Assembly: GCF_000876015.1 (NCBI RefSeq)
Contig: NZ_BBQM01000011.1
Coordinates: 124,001-188,000 of the forward strand
Origin: Cupriavidus basilensis
GTDB lineage: Bacteria > Pseudomonadota > Gammaproteobacteria > Burkholderiales > Burkholderiaceae
DNA: 64,000 nucleotides
Direction: 5' to 3'
A program made the translations under genes and the position numbers. The notes beneath the pieces were generated by a model that was given only the letters and a program-made list of their open reading frames with translations, was not told the origin of the DNA and did not search any database. Position 1 is the first letter of the stretch; each line of letters starts with the position of its first letter. Positions 44,620 to 54,072 of the stretch are shown piece by piece.

Positions 44620-45723
44620 TCACCCGGTGAAGGACATGGCGCGGCGATACCATTCGTGGAAATGCTGCATGCCGTCTTCCATCGGCGACTGGTAGGGGCC
44701 GGTTTCGCTGACGCCGCGCTTGAGCAGGGCGCGCCGGCCGGCATCCATGCGCTCGGCGATCTCGTCGTCCTCGATGCAGGTTTCCATGTAGGCGGCGCGC
44801 TCCGCCTCGACGAACTCGCGCTCGAACAGCACGATTTCCTCGGGGTAGTAGAACTCCACCACGTTGCGGGTCTTGTCCGGACCGAGCGGATGCAGCGTGG
44901 ACACCACCAGCACGTTCGGATACCACTCCACCATGATGTTGGGGTAGTAGGTCAGCCAGACCGCGCCGTACTTGGGCAGCTGGCCGTTGTTGAAGCGCAG
45001 CACCGCGTCGTGCCATTTCTGGTACGTCGGGCTGCCGGGCCGCTTCAGGCCGGCGTGCAGGCCCACGGTCTGGACGCTGTGCCAGTCGCCGAACTCCCAG
45101 CTCAGGTCGTCGCACGAGACGAAGCTGCCCAGGCCGGGGTGGAACGGCACGACGTGGTAGTCCTCCAGATAGACCTCGATGAAGGTCTTCCAGTTGTAGT
45201 TGCACTCGTGGATCTCGACGTGGTCGAGCATGTAGCCGTCGAAGTTCAGGTCCTGGGCCACGCCCAGGCGCGCAAGGTCGGCGCGCACGTCGCGCTCGCC
45301 CTCGAACAGCAGCCCGTTCCAGTTCTGCAGCGGCGAGCGGTTCAGGTGCACGCACGGCTGCTTGTCGAAGTGCGGCGCGCCGAGCAGGTCGCCCTTCAGG
45401 TCGTAGGTCCAGCGGTGCAGCGGGCAGACGATGTTCTGCGCGTTGCCGCGGCCGTTGAGCATGATGGCCTGCCGGTGGCGGCAGACGTTGGACAGGAGCT
45501 CGATCCCGTCCGCGTTGCGCACCAGGATGCGGCCTTCTTCCTCGGCCGCGAGCGCCTGGTAGTCGCCCGTTTCGGGGACCATCAGTTCATGGCCGACGTA
45601 GCCCGGGCCCTTCTTGAACAGCAGTTCCAGTTCTTGTTGATGCAGCGCCTCGTCGAAGTAGACGTTGACGGGCAGTTGCGAATCAGCCGGCACCAGTTTC
45701 AGCGCGGTGCTGAGATTGGACAT
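44620..45723 (-). CDS. Rieske non-heme iron oxygenase, large-subunit type
   Basis: A 367-residue aromatic ring-hydroxylating oxygenase alpha subunit. The Rieske [2Fe-2S] ligands are Cys81, His83, Cys100 and His103 (CRHR and CPLHRWTYD), and the mononuclear iron site includes His190 and His195 (EDYHVVPFHPG). The ATG at 45723 has AGGGAG 8 nt upstream; a GTG three codons earlier would touch that Shine-Dalgarno. No ferredoxin, reductase or beta subunit lies nearby, so partners must be elsewhere. Substrate unknown. Confidence 0.9.
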   Translation of the reverse strand: MSNLSTALKLVPADSQLPVNVYFDEALHQQELELLFKKGPGYVGHELMVPETGDYQALAAEEEGRILVRNADGIELLSNVCRHRQAIMLNGRGNAQNIVCPLHRWTYDLKGDLLGAPHFDKQPCVHLNRSPLQNWNGLLFEGERDVRADLARLGVAQDLNFDGYMLDHVEIHECNYNWKTFIEVYLEDYHVVPFHPGLGSFVSCDDLSWEFGDWHSVQTVGLHAGLKRPGSPTYQKWHDAVLRFNNGQLPKYGAVWLTYYPNIMVEWYPNVLVVSTLHPLGPDKTRNVVEFYYPEEIVLFEREFVEAERAAYMETCIEDDEIAERMDAGRRALLKRGVSETGPYQSPMEDGMQHFHEWYRRAMSFTG

Positions 45724-46077
45724 TATCCCCACTCCCTATGACAGGCGAAAGCAGTGAACAACCCAACCATCGAAAAGAAATCGATTTGGGAAAGACAGTC
45801 AGCGGCGCCCGGACCTGCTTCCCGGCCCCGGCGTGAGATGGCGCTGACGAACCGCGGATTGTACCCGAGCCAAAAAGTTAAGGGACTGATTATTTTGCCT
45901 TTTTAGCGAAAAAGTCGACCCGGGTCGTCATGGAGGTGCCGTTCCGGGCGCATTCGGAAAGACGACCCAAGCGCACAAGTCACTTTCCGGCAACGCTGCC
46001 GCGCGAGCGTGAGCATGGATGCGGCCAATCTCGCGCTTTGGCGTAAAATCCCAGCTTCCCCAGATTCATTGCCCGCA
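45724..46077. other. Divergent intergenic region oxygenase / xseB
   Basis: 354 bp with no credible gene. A minus-strand TACAAT (plus positions 45858-45863) may be the oxygenase -10, and TAAAAT at 46044-46049 the xseB -10. Between them is an AT-rich stretch near 45870-45915. A 79-codon minus-strand frame here lacks support. Confidence 0.5.
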
Positions 46078-46380
46078 ATGCCAAAGACTACGAGCTCCCC
46101 GGCCCAGCCCGGAACGGCCTCGGCCGACCAGCGGTCCGCCACCGCGACGCCAGCATCCTACGAGGCCGCCCTGGCCGAACTGGAGGCGCTGGTGGCCAGC
46201 ATGGAAGGCGGCGCGCTGCCGCTGGAAGATTCGCTGGCGGCGTACAAGCGCGGCGCGGAACTGGTGAAGTACTGCCAGCAGACGCTGGAGCGCGTGGAAC
46301 AGCAGGTCAAGGTGCTGGATGGCGACGTGCTCAAGAGCGCGCCCGCCGAAGCCGCCGCGGTGCCGGGAGAGCAGGAATGA
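46078..46380 (+). CDS. xseB: Exodeoxyribonuclease VII small subunit
   Basis: A 100-residue XseB, the small subunit of exonuclease VII, which degrades single-stranded DNA. The conserved helical domain starts at SYEAALAELEALVASMEGG and continues with LEDSLAAYKRGAELVKYCQ. The first 25 residues are a loose Ser/Ala/Pro tail. I chose the ATG at 46078 (MPKTTSS); an ATG 23 codons earlier lies in front of the likely -10. Its stop overlaps the ispA start as ATGA, so translation is coupled. Confidence 0.93.
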   Translation: MPKTTSSPAQPGTASADQRSATATPASYEAALAELEALVASMEGGALPLEDSLAAYKRGAELVKYCQQTLERVEQQVKVLDGDVLKSAPAEAAAVPGEQE

Positions 46381-47297
46381 GCGAATCCAGGCAGAATCCC
46401 GACGCGGGCGATTTCGCCGGCTGGATGCGCGCCCGTGGCGCCCGCACCGAACAGGCCCTCGAAGCCGAGCTGCCGGCCGTCGATGCCGTGCCGGCCAGGC
46501 TGCACGACGCGATGCGGTATGCTGTGCTCGGCGGCGGCAAGCGCGTGCGGCCGCTGCTGGTGCATGCCGCCGGCGAAGTGGCCGGCGCGGCACCCGAGGC
46601 CTGCGATGCGGCGGCCTGCGCGGTGGAGATGATCCACGCGTACTCGCTGGTGCATGACGACATGCCGTGCATGGACGACGACGACCTGCGCCGCGGCCGT
46701 CCCACCGTGCACAAGGCTTATGATGAAGCGACGGCGCTGCTGGTGGGCGACGCGCTGCAGACCCAGGCGTTCATGGTGCTGGCCGAATCGGCCTCGCTGG
46801 CCTCGCTCGATGCCGCCGCGCGCATGCGCCTGGTGGCGGAGCTGGCCCGGGCCTCGGGCTCGGTCGGCATGGCCGGCGGGCAGGCCATCGACCTGCAGCA
46901 CGTCGGCCTGGCCATGTCGCTCGACGAACTCGAGGCGATGCACCGCATGAAGACCGGTGCCCTGCTGCGCGCCAGCGTGCGCATGGGCGCCTGCTGCGGC
47001 AGCGTGGACGAGGCCGGCCTGGCCGCGCTCGACCGCTATGCCGCGGCGGTCGGGCTGGCGTTCCAGGTGGTGGACGATATCCTCGACGTGACCGCGGATA
47101 CCGCCACGCTGGGCAAGACCGCCGGCAAGGACGCCGCCAACGACAAGCCGACCTACGTCTCGCTGATGGGCCTCGAGCCCGCCCGCGAGCTGGCCGCGAA
47201 ACTGCGCGCCACGGCGCACGAGGCGCTGGCGGTGTTCGGCGCGCGCGCCAAACGCCTGGGCGAACTGGCCGATCTGATCGTGCTGCGCTCGAACTGA
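46377..47297 (+). CDS. ispA: Farnesyl diphosphate synthase
   Basis: A 306-residue short-chain trans-prenyl synthase that joins IPP with DMAPP and then GPP to give farnesyl diphosphate. The first aspartate-rich motif is DDMPCMDDDD from Asp94, with RRGRPTVHK after it; the second is DDILD from Asp233. Length matches IspA. The gene lies in the conserved xseB-ispA-dxs operon, with a 4-bp overlap before and 57 bp after. Confidence 0.95.
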   Translation: MSESRQNPDAGDFAGWMRARGARTEQALEAELPAVDAVPARLHDAMRYAVLGGGKRVRPLLVHAAGEVAGAAPEACDAAACAVEMIHAYSLVHDDMPCMDDDDLRRGRPTVHKAYDEATALLVGDALQTQAFMVLAESASLASLDAAARMRLVAELARASGSVGMAGGQAIDLQHVGLAMSLDELEAMHRMKTGALLRASVRMGACCGSVDEAGLAALDRYAAAVGLAFQVVDDILDVTADTATLGKTAGKDAANDKPTYVSLMGLEPARELAAKLRATAHEALAVFGARAKRLGELADLIVLRSN

Positions 47298-47354
47298 AAT
47301 GATAAGTAGAAAACCGACAACCGGGCACAAGAATCCGGCCGCCGAACGGACATC

Positions 47355-49265
47355 ATGACCTACGCACTGCTTAAAACCATAGACGACCCCGCCGCCCTTC
47401 GCAGGCTGGACCGGCGCCAGCTCCAGACGCTGGCCGACGAACTCCGCGCCTACGTGCTCGAATCCGTGTCCCAGACCGGCGGCCACCTGTCGTCCAACCT
47501 CGGCACGGTCGAGCTGACCATCGCCCTGCACTATGTGTTCGATACCCCGGAAGACCGCGTGGTATGGGACGTGGGCCACCAGAGCTACCCGCACAAGATC
47601 CTGACCGGGCGGCGCGACCGCATGCACTCGCTGCGCCAGTGGGGCGGCATCTCGGGCTTCCCGCGCCGCGCCGAAAGCGAATACGACACCTTCGGCACCG
47701 CGCACTCGTCCACCTCGATCTCGGCCGCGCTCGGCATGGCGCTGGGCGCGCGCACGCAGGGCGAGCAGCGCGTGTCGATCGCCGTGATCGGCGACGGCGC
47801 GATGACCGCCGGCATGGCCTTCGAGGCCATGAACAACGCCGGCGTCTACAAGGACCTGCCGCTGCTGGTGGTGCTCAACGACAACGACATGTCGATCTCG
47901 CCCCCGGTCGGCATGCTCAACCGCCACCTCGCGCGCCTGATGAGCGGCCAGTTCTACGCCTCGACCAAGAAGCACATCGAGCGCGTGCTGTCGGTGGCGC
48001 CGCCGGTGCTGGAATTCGCCAAGCGCTTCGAGGAACATGCCAAGGGCATGATGGTGCCGGCCACCATGTTCGAGGAGTTCGGCTTCAACTACATCGGCCC
48101 GATCGACGGGCACGACCTCGAATCGCTGGTGCCGACGCTGCAGAACATCCGCAAGCGCGCGCTCGAAGGCGGCGGCCCGCAGTTCCTGCACGTGGTCACC
48201 AAGAAGGGCCAGGGCTACAAGCTGGCCGAGGCCGACCCGATCCTGTACCACGGCCCGGGCAAGTTCAACCCGGCCGAAGGAATCCGCCCGTCGGCCAAGC
48301 CCGCGCGCAAGACCTACACCCAGGTCTTCGGCGACTGGCTGTGCGACATGGCCGCGGCCGACCCGCGCCTGGTGGGCGTGACGCCGGCCATGCGCGAAGG
48401 CTCGGGCATGGTGGAGTTCGAGAAGCGCTTCCCGGACCGCTACTACGACGTGGGCATCGCCGAGCAGCACGCGGTGACGTTCGCCGGCGGCCTGGCCTGC
48501 GAGGGCCTCAAGCCGGTGGTGGCGATCTATTCCACGTTCCTGCAGCGCGGCTACGACCAGCTGATCCACGACGTGGCGCTGCAGAACCTGCCGGTGGTGT
48601 TCGCGCTCGACCGCGCCGGCCTGGTCGGCGCCGACGGCGCCACCCACGCGGGCGCCTACGACATCGCCTTCCTGCGCTGCATCCCCAACATGATGGTGAT
48701 GGCGCCGGCCGACGAGAACGAATGCCGCCAGTTGCTGACCACCGCGTTCCAGCAGGACTGCCCGACCGCCGTGCGCTATCCGCGCGGCGCCGGCGCCGGC
48801 GTGGCGACCGAGGCGGCGCTGACCGCGCTGCCGGTGGGCAAGGGCGAGATGCGCCGCGCCAGCGGCGCGCGCGCCGGCCAGCGCGTGGCCATCCTGGCGT
48901 TCGGCTCGATGCTGCACCCGGCGCTGGCCGCGGCCGAGGCGCTCGACGCCTCGGTGGCCAACATGCGCTTCATCAAGCCGCTCGACGTTGAGCTGGTCAA
49001 GAAGCTGGCGCACGAGCACGACTACCTGGTCACGGTCGAGGAAGGCAGCGTGATGGGCGGCGCCGGCAGCGCGGTGCTCGAGGCGCTGGCCGCCGCCGGC
49101 CTCGCCGTGCCGGTGCTGCAGCTCGGGCTGCCCGACCGCTTCATCGACCACGGCGATCCCGCCTTCCTGCTTTCGCAGTGCGGGCTCGACGCGCCGGGCA
49201 TCGAGCAGTCGGTGCGCGAGCGCTTCAAGCTGGCCCAGGCCACGGTCGCCACGCGCGCGGCCTGA
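47355..49265 (+). CDS. dxs: 1-deoxy-D-xylulose-5-phosphate synthase
   Basis: A 636-residue thiamine-diphosphate enzyme that condenses pyruvate and glyceraldehyde 3-phosphate in the first step of the MEP isoprenoid pathway. [18 protein letters not shown] is the ThDP motif, Glu370 ([10 protein letters not shown]) is the cofactor-activating Glu at exactly the E. coli number, and YPRGAG is in the C-terminal domain. Its product feeds the IPP used by ispA upstream. A strong hairpin follows the stop. Confidence 0.97.
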   Translation: MTYALLKTIDDPAALRRLDRRQLQTLADELRAYVLESVSQTGGHLSSNLGTVELTIALHYVFDTPEDRVVWDVGHQSYPHKILTGRRDRMHSLRQWGGISGFPRRAESEYDTFGTAHSSTSISAALGMALGARTQGEQRVSIAVIGDGAMTAGMAFEAMNNAGVYKDLPLLVVLNDNDMSISPPVGMLNRHLARLMSGQFYASTKKHIERVLSVAPPVLEFAKRFEEHAKGMMVPATMFEEFGFNYIGPIDGHDLESLVPTLQNIRKRALEGGGPQFLHVVTKKGQGYKLAEADPILYHGPGKFNPAEGIRPSAKPARKTYTQVFGDWLCDMAAADPRLVGVTPAMREGSGMVEFEKRFPDRYYDVGIAEQHAVTFAGGLACEGLKPVVAIYSTFLQRGYDQLIHDVALQNLPVVFALDRAGLVGADGATHAGAYDIAFLRCIPNMMVMAPADENECRQLLTTAFQQDCPTAVRYPRGAGAGVATEAALTALPVGKGEMRRASGARAGQRVAILAFGSMLHPALAAAEALDASVANMRFIKPLDVELVKKLAHEHDYLVTVEEGSVMGGAGSAVLEALAAAGLAVPVLQLGLPDRFIDHGDPAFLLSQCGLDAPGIEQSVRERFKLAQATVATRAA

Positions 49266-49277
49266 CCTGCGCGCCAC

Positions 49278-49302
49278 GCATGCCCGCCGCCGGCGGGCAT
49301 GC
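49278..49302 (+). terminator. Hairpin after dxs
   Basis: Perfect 11-bp arms GCATGCCCGCC/GGCGGGCATGC around GCC, 12 bp after the dxs stop. The following GGTGTTCCCC is a weak tail, so I call it terminator-like. Confidence 0.55.
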
Positions 49303-49476
49303 GGTGTTCCCCGCGATGCCGCCCGCGCGGCCCGCCTTTCTCCCGCCTCCCGCCTTCCCGGCATCCCGCGCTTGGTGTGCGGGTATCGCCGCCCTCCCGG
49401 CAGCCCCGGGCGATTTCCCTTAAAATCCGAAGTTCTGTGTTCGCAGCTGCGGGAGGCATCGGTTGCCGTCGCCCGC

Positions 49477-49538
49477 GGTTTCACACTCGTTGCGCGGCAG
49501 TGTTGTCTGCGAAAAATGCCGCGACCGTAGAGGAAACC
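49477..49538 (+). promoter_or_regulatory. Foldable leader of folE2
   Basis: An outer stem GGTTTC (49477-49482) with GAAACC (49533-49538) encloses an inner stem CGCGGCA (49493-49499) with TGCCGCG (49517-49523). The structure ends directly before the Shine-Dalgarno TAGGAA of folE2. A -10-like TAAAAT lies at 49421-49426. It may be a translational control element; I match it to no known riboswitch. Confidence 0.35.
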
Positions 49539-49550
49539 TAGGAATCCGGT

Positions 49551-50354
49551 ATGAATGACATCAATCCCGCCTTCGTGATGCCCGACGTGCAGTCGAGCCT
49601 CGACACCCGCCAGATCCCCATTCAGCGGGTCGGCGTGAAGGGCGTGCGCTATCCGCTGTCGCTGAAGACCCCGGCCGGCGTGCAGGCCACCGTGGGCACC
49701 TTCAACCTCGACGTGCACCTGCCGGCGGACCAGAAGGGCACGCACATGTCGCGTTTCGTGGCGCTGCTCGAGGAAGAGCGCGAGCCGCTCGAGCTCGCCG
49801 GCTTTCGCCGCCTGCTCGACAAGATGCTGCTCAAGCTCGAAGCCGAGGCCGGCCGCATCGAAGTCACCTTCCCGTATTTCATCAACAAGGTCGCGCCGGT
49901 GTCGGGCGTGCAGTCGCTGATGGACTACGAGGTTACGCTGGTCGGCGAAGTGCGCGGCGGCGCGGCCAAGGTGTTTCTCAAGGCGCTGGTGCCCGTCACC
50001 AGCCTGTGCCCGTGCTCGAAGAAGATCTCGCAGTACGGCGCGCACAACCAGCGCTCGCACATCACCATGAACGTCGAGCTGGCGGGCGACCTGCCGGTGG
50101 AGGCACTGGTGCGCATGGCCGAGGAAGAAGCCTCGTGCGAGCTGTGGGGCCTGCTCAAGCGGCCGGACGAGAAGTTCGTCACCGAGCGCGCCTACGAAAA
50201 CCCGAAGTTCGTCGAGGACCTGGTGCGCGACATCGCCATGCGCCTCAACGCGGACGAGCGCATCGTGGCCTACGTGCTCGAGGCGGAGAACTTCGAGTCC
50301 ATCCACAATCACAGCGCCTACGCCGTGATCGAGCGCGACAAGCGCGTCGCCTGA
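49551..50354 (+). CDS. folE2: GTP cyclohydrolase FolE2
   Basis: A 267-residue type IB GTP cyclohydrolase, which makes dihydroneopterin triphosphate for folate and queuosine. [18 protein letters not shown] holds the metal-binding Cys (C153 or C155) and His region, and [13 protein letters not shown] is typical of FolE2. Length fits (260-300). The ATG at 49551 follows the foldable leader. FolE2 works with metals other than zinc and is often induced under zinc shortage; no Zur box is recognised here. Confidence 0.95.
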   Translation: MNDINPAFVMPDVQSSLDTRQIPIQRVGVKGVRYPLSLKTPAGVQATVGTFNLDVHLPADQKGTHMSRFVALLEEEREPLELAGFRRLLDKMLLKLEAEAGRIEVTFPYFINKVAPVSGVQSLMDYEVTLVGEVRGGAAKVFLKALVPVTSLCPCSKKISQYGAHNQRSHITMNVELAGDLPVEALVRMAEEEASCELWGLLKRPDEKFVTERAYENPKFVEDLVRDIAMRLNADERIVAYVLEAENFESIHNHSAYAVIERDKRVA

Positions 50355-50365
50355 TCCGGGCTGCC

Positions 50366-50390
50366 GCCGCCGGCCTTGCGCCGGCGGCGC
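50366..50390. terminator. GC hairpin between convergent folE2 and tsaD
   Basis: Perfect 10-bp arms CGCCGCCGGC/GCCGGCGGCG with loop CTTGC, 11 bp past the folE2 stop and 16 bp before the tsaD stop. No T-run on either strand. Confidence 0.45.
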
Positions 50391-50406
50391 GCCCGGGTGC
50401 CTGCGG

Positions 50407-51435
50407 CTACGCCGGCAGGCGGATGTCCGACAGATCCCAGCGCGGCGTCACGCCGTAGCCGTAGTCGTGCCGCGCCAGCTCCGGCGCGGCCTGCAGGCGC
50501 ATCGCGCCGGCGAAGGCGATCATCGCGCCGTTGTCGGTGCAGAACGCCAGGTCGGGGTAGTGCACCTCGATCTTCTTCTGCGCGGCGAGCTGGTCGAGCC
50601 GCTCGCGCAACTGCCGGTTGGCGCCCACGCCGCCGGCCACCACCAGCCTGCGGTGCCCGGTCTGCTTGAGCGCGGCCATCGACTTGGCGGCCAGCACGTC
50701 GACGATGGCGTCCACGAACGCGCGCGCGAGGTTGGCGCGGTCCTGCTCGCAGACGTTGCCCATCTTGCGGGTTTGCGTCAGCACCGCGGTCTTGAGGCCG
50801 GCGAACGAAAAATCCAGGTTGCCCGAATGCAGCATCGGCCGTGGCAGCGCGTAGGCGCCGGGCGTGCCGAACTCGGCCAGGCGCGAGACTTCCGGCCCTC
50901 CCGGATAGCTCAGGCCGAGCAGCTTGGCGGTCTTGTCGAACGCCTCGCCGGCGGCGTCGTCGAGGGTCTCGCCGAGCAGCGCGTAATCGCCGATGCCGCG
51001 CACTTCCATCAACTGCGTGTGGCCGCCGGAGACCAGCAGCGCGACGAACGGGAACGGCGGCGGATCGCGCGTGAGCAGCGGCGACAGCAGATGGCCTTCG
51101 AGGTGATGCACGCCGAGCATCGGCACGTCGAGGGCAAAGCCGAGCGCGTTGGCGACCGAGGCGCCGACCAGCAGCGCGCCGGCCAGGCCGGGGCCCTGCG
51201 TGAACGCGATCGCGTTGATGTCGGCGCGGGTGCGGCCGGCCTCGCCGAGGACCTGCCGCAGCAGCGGCAGCACGCGGCGGATATGGTCGCGCGAGGCGAG
51301 CTCGGGCACCACGCCGCCGTAGTCGCGGTGCATGGCGATCTGCGAATGGAGCGCGTGCGCGAGCAGGCCGGCCGTGGTGTCGTAGAGGGCCAGGCCGGTT
51401 TCGTCGCAGGAGGATTCGATGCCGAGGACAAGCAT
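50407..51435 (-). CDS. tsaD: tRNA threonylcarbamoyladenosine transferase TsaD
   Basis: A 342-residue Kae1/TsaD ATPase-fold enzyme that moves threonylcarbamoyl to A37 of ANN-decoding tRNAs. It opens [14 protein letters not shown], and His111 and His115 (VHHLEGHLL) are the iron ligands, at the same numbers as in E. coli. LVSGGHTQL and [13 protein letters not shown] are ATP-site motifs. The ATG at 51435 is preferred to one 14 codons upstream. It is convergent with folE2 and divergent from the next flavoprotein. Confidence 0.96.
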   Translation of the reverse strand: MLVLGIESSCDETGLALYDTTAGLLAHALHSQIAMHRDYGGVVPELASRDHIRRVLPLLRQVLGEAGRTRADINAIAFTQGPGLAGALLVGASVANALGFALDVPMLGVHHLEGHLLSPLLTRDPPPFPFVALLVSGGHTQLMEVRGIGDYALLGETLDDAAGEAFDKTAKLLGLSYPGGPEVSRLAEFGTPGAYALPRPMLHSGNLDFSFAGLKTAVLTQTRKMGNVCEQDRANLARAFVDAIVDVLAAKSMAALKQTGHRRLVVAGGVGANRQLRERLDQLAAQKKIEVHYPDLAFCTDNGAMIAFAGAMRLQAAPELARHDYGYGVTPRWDLSDIRLPA

Positions 51436-51586
51436 GGGAACAGGCAGCGCCGGCCCGGAAGCGGGCCGGCAAATCAATCGGTTGGCGCCGGCGCGCGGGC
51501 CGTCCGGCCGGCGCGCTGGCGCAAGGCCAGCAGGGTAGCACAGCGGCGCCGGCCCCGCCTTCCGCGGCCTTTCGCCGCCTTTTCGC

Positions 51587-51592
51587 TACAAT
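51587..51592 (+). promoter_or_regulatory. -10 candidate of the BaiN-type flavoprotein gene
   Basis: TACAAT, 28 bp before the ATG at 51621. No clear -35. Confidence 0.4.
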
Positions 51593-51620
51593 CGCCGCTT
51601 CTTCAGCAGGCAGGACGGAC

Positions 51621-52895
51621 ATGAGCAGCAGGCACACCACGGGAGCCGCGCCGGGCGGCGCGCGCGCCGCGCGCTTCGACGTGGCGGTGCTCGGCGCCGG
51701 CGCCGCGGGCATGATGTGCGCCGCGGTGGCGGGCCAGGGCGGCGCCAGCGTGGTGCTGGTCGACCATGCCACGCGGCTGGCGGAGAAGATCCGCATCTCC
51801 GGCGGCGGCCGCTGCAACTTCACCAACCTGCAGGCCGGGCCGGCCAACTACCTGTCCGCCAACCCGCACTTCTGCCGCTCGGCGCTGGCGCGCTACACGC
51901 CGCAGGACTTCCTCGGCCTGATGCGGCGCCACGAGATCGACTGGCACGAAAAGCACCGCGGCCAGCTGTTCTGCAACGACAGCGCCGAGCAGGTCATCGA
52001 GATGCTGCGCGCCGAGTGCGGCGCCGGCAACGTGGCCTGGCGCACCGGCTGCGGCGTGGAGGAAGTGCGCCGCGAAGGCGACGACTTCCTGCTGGCGACC
52101 ACGCAGGGGCCGATCCGCGCCGGCGCGCTGGTGGTGGCCACCGGCGGCCTGTCGATCCCCAAGATCGGCGCCACCGACCTCGGCTACCGCATCGCCCGCC
52201 AGTTCGGCCTGGGCATGGTCGAGACGCGCCCCGCGCTGGTGCCGCTGACCTTCGACGGCCAGGGCTGGGCGCCGTTCGCGCCGCTGGCCGGGGTCTCGAT
52301 GGAGGTCGACATCGCCACTGGCAGCGGCAAGGCCGCCGGCGCCTTCCGCGAAGACCTGCTGTGGACCCATCGCGGGCTGTCCGGCCCCGCCGTATTGCAG
52401 ATTTCCAGCTTCTGGCGCCCCGGCACGCCCATCGCCATCGACCTGTTCGACGGCGCCGACGCCAGCGACTGGCTGCTCGAGCACAAAGGCACCAGCCGCA
52501 GGCACCTGGCCAACCTGCTGGCCGAGCGCCTGCCGGCGCGGCTGGCCGATGCCTGGTGCGCGGCGGCGGGCCTGAACGGCGCCCAGCCGCTGCACGACAT
52601 GCCCGACAAGGCCCTGCGCCGGCTCGGCGCGGCGCTCAACCGCTGGGAACTGGTGCCGTCCGGCACCGAGGGCTACCGCAAGGCCGAGGTCACGCTGGGC
52701 GGGGTGGACACGCGGGCATTGTCGTCGGCCACCATGATGGCGCGCGCGGTGCCGAACCTCTATTTCATCGGCGAAGTGGTCGACGTGACCGGCTGGCTGG
52801 GCGGCTACAACTTCCAGTGGGCCTGGGCGTCCGGCGTGGCCGCGGGCCGCTCTGTGGCGGAAATGGCACGCGCGTCCGCGCCGGCGGCGCCATAG
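51621..52895 (+). CDS. BaiN/YhiN-type FAD-dependent oxidoreductase
   Basis: A 424-residue flavoprotein of the HI0933/BaiN family. The FAD-binding motif GAGAAGMMCA follows a 15-residue Gly/Ala tail, and EKIRISGGGRCNFTN is the hallmark of the family. GYRKAEVTLGGVD and GEVVDVTGWLGGYNFQWAW near the C-terminus confirm it; the ending resembles the TIGR03862-type branch. Substrate unknown for most members. Single gene ahead of rpsU. Confidence 0.9.
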   Translation: MSSRHTTGAAPGGARAARFDVAVLGAGAAGMMCAAVAGQGGASVVLVDHATRLAEKIRISGGGRCNFTNLQAGPANYLSANPHFCRSALARYTPQDFLGLMRRHEIDWHEKHRGQLFCNDSAEQVIEMLRAECGAGNVAWRTGCGVEEVRREGDDFLLATTQGPIRAGALVVATGGLSIPKIGATDLGYRIARQFGLGMVETRPALVPLTFDGQGWAPFAPLAGVSMEVDIATGSGKAAGAFREDLLWTHRGLSGPAVLQISSFWRPGTPIAIDLFDGADASDWLLEHKGTSRRHLANLLAERLPARLADAWCAAAGLNGAQPLHDMPDKALRRLGAALNRWELVPSGTEGYRKAEVTLGGVDTRALSSATMMARAVPNLYFIGEVVDVTGWLGGYNFQWAWASGVAAGRSVAEMARASAPAAP

Positions 52896-52926
52896 CCCCG
52901 ATAGGGGGATTTCCTGCAATGCGGGC

Positions 52927-52932
52927 TTGACA
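52927..52932 (+). promoter_or_regulatory. -35 box of rpsU operon
   Basis: A perfect TTGACA 97 bp before the rpsU ATG. No good TATAAT-like box at 16-18 bp, so the -10 remains unassigned. Confidence 0.4.
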
Positions 52933-53028
52933 AAAGCTGTGATAGACTTGGCGTTTTCGTAAAACCCTCGCAAGACCGCTCAACCGCTGCGTTCATCCGC
53001 GGCACTGCCACTGCTACTTATTTCAGCA

Positions 53029-53241
53029 ATGACTACCATCCGCCTTAAAGACAATGAGCCGTTTGAAGTCGCCATGCGTCGTTTCAAGCGCACCATCGAA
53101 AAGAACGGCTTGATCACCGAGTTGCGGGCTCGCGAGTTCTACGAAAAACCGACGGCCGAGCGCAAGCGCAAGAAGGCCGCTGCCGAGAAGCGCCACTACA
53201 AGCGCATCCGCAGCCAGATGCTGCCGAAGAAGCTGTACTGA
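53029..53241 (+). CDS. rpsU: Ribosomal protein bS21
   Basis: A 70-residue bS21, a small basic protein at the platform of the 30S subunit that helps initiation. [21 protein letters not shown] is the typical N-terminus and the tail is Arg/Lys-rich. It heads the rpsU-yqeY-dnaG-rpoD macromolecular synthesis cluster; a terminator right after it lets rpsU be made in excess. Confidence 0.96.
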   Translation: MTTIRLKDNEPFEVAMRRFKRTIEKNGLITELRAREFYEKPTAERKRKKAAAEKRHYKRIRSQMLPKKLY

Positions 53242-53265
53242 ACGCTGCTTCGTTCTTCGCATCAG

Positions 53266-53298
53266 AACCCGCTGTGGGCAAGGCTCCGGCGGGTTTTT
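53266..53298 (+). terminator. Terminator after rpsU
   Basis: Stem AACCCGC (53266-53272) with GCGGGTT (53289-53295) and a T-run to 53298, 25 bp after the rpsU stop. It probably lets some transcripts pass into yqeY, as in other macromolecular synthesis operons. Confidence 0.82.
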
Positions 53299-53347
53299 GC
53301 ATTGGCGCCCGCGTGGCGCCCCGCATCACTATTTCTGGAAGATAGCC

Positions 53348-53797
53348 ATGTCCCTCAAAGCCCGTATCAGCGAAGACATGAAGGCCGCCATGCGCGCCCG
53401 CGAGTCCGAGCGCCTCGGCACCATCCGCCTGCTGCTGGCAGCCATCAAGCAACGGGAAGTGGACGAGCGCATCGAGCTCGACGACGCCGCCGTGCAGGCC
53501 GTGATCGACAAGCTGATCAAGCAGCGCAAGGACTCCATCAGCCAGTTCCAGCAGGCCGGCCGCACCGACCTCGCCGACAAGGAAAGCGCGGAAGTGGAAG
53601 TGCTCAAGGTCTACATGCCGGCAGCCCTGTCCGACGCCGAAGTGGCGGCCGAGGTGCAGAAGGCCGTGGCCGAGAGCGGCGCGGCGGGCCCGCAGGACAT
53701 GGGCAAGGTCATGGCCGTGCTCAAGCCCCGCCTGGCCGGGCGCGCCGACATGACCGCGGTGTCCGGCCTGGTCAAGGCCGCGCTGGCGCCGCGCTGA
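53348..53797 (+). CDS. GatB/YqeY domain protein
   Basis: A 149-residue YqeY-like protein, the stand-alone version of the C-terminal tRNA-binding tail of GatB. It opens MSLKARISEDMKAAMRARE, has KQRKDSISQFQQAGR in the middle, and ends with the GKVMAVLKPRLAGRADM helix pair. The family is linked to amidotransferase-like roles but has no proven function. It lies between rpsU and dnaG as in many betaproteobacteria. Confidence 0.92.
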   Translation: MSLKARISEDMKAAMRARESERLGTIRLLLAAIKQREVDERIELDDAAVQAVIDKLIKQRKDSISQFQQAGRTDLADKESAEVEVLKVYMPAALSDAEVAAEVQKAVAESGAAGPQDMGKVMAVLKPRLAGRADMTAVSGLVKAALAPR

Positions 53798-53811
53798 GCG
53801 TACGCCGGCGC

Positions 53812-53841
53812 CTGCCGGTGATTGTCGGTGATTGCCGGTGA
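53812..53841 (+). repeat. Three 10-bp repeats giving stops in all frames
   Basis: Three units close to TTGCCGGTGA follow one another 15 bp after the yqeY stop. TGA occurs at 53819, 53829 and 53839, one per frame. Confidence 0.7.
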
Positions 53842-53959
53842 CGGGTGGCATGGGTTTCGCGGGCGGCCTTTGCGCCGCCCGCCGGCATGAAAGTCTGTCT
53901 TGCGCTGCTTTCGCCGGACATCCCTCACCGGAACTGCCTGCAATCCGTTGCGTCTGCAC

Positions 53960-53965
53960 TACAAT
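53960..53965 (+). promoter_or_regulatory. -10 candidate of dnaG
   Basis: TACAAT about 110 bp before the dnaG GTG. It predicts a leader of about 100 nt, and no alternative ATG follows in frame. Confidence 0.45.
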
Positions 53966-54072
53966 GTATTGTTAGGGACCGGGAAAGCGCAGTTCCGGTC
54001 ACGCCTTCCAACACGATCATATCGCCGCCGCCCGCCCCCGACGGGCGTTCCGGCACGAGGACGACAAGCCGG

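Noticed and set aside
45903..46142. 79-codon minus-strand frame between oxygenase and xseB
   Set aside because: It overlaps the xseB promoter and start, with no Shine-Dalgarno or family resemblance.
49278..49302. Operator role for the hairpin after dxs
   Set aside because: It is directly behind the stop with a strong stem, so a 3'-end or termination role is simpler.
46158..50312. 1384-codon minus-strand frame opposite ispA, dxs and folE2
   Set aside because: Same reason: the plus-strand genes are complete and conserved.
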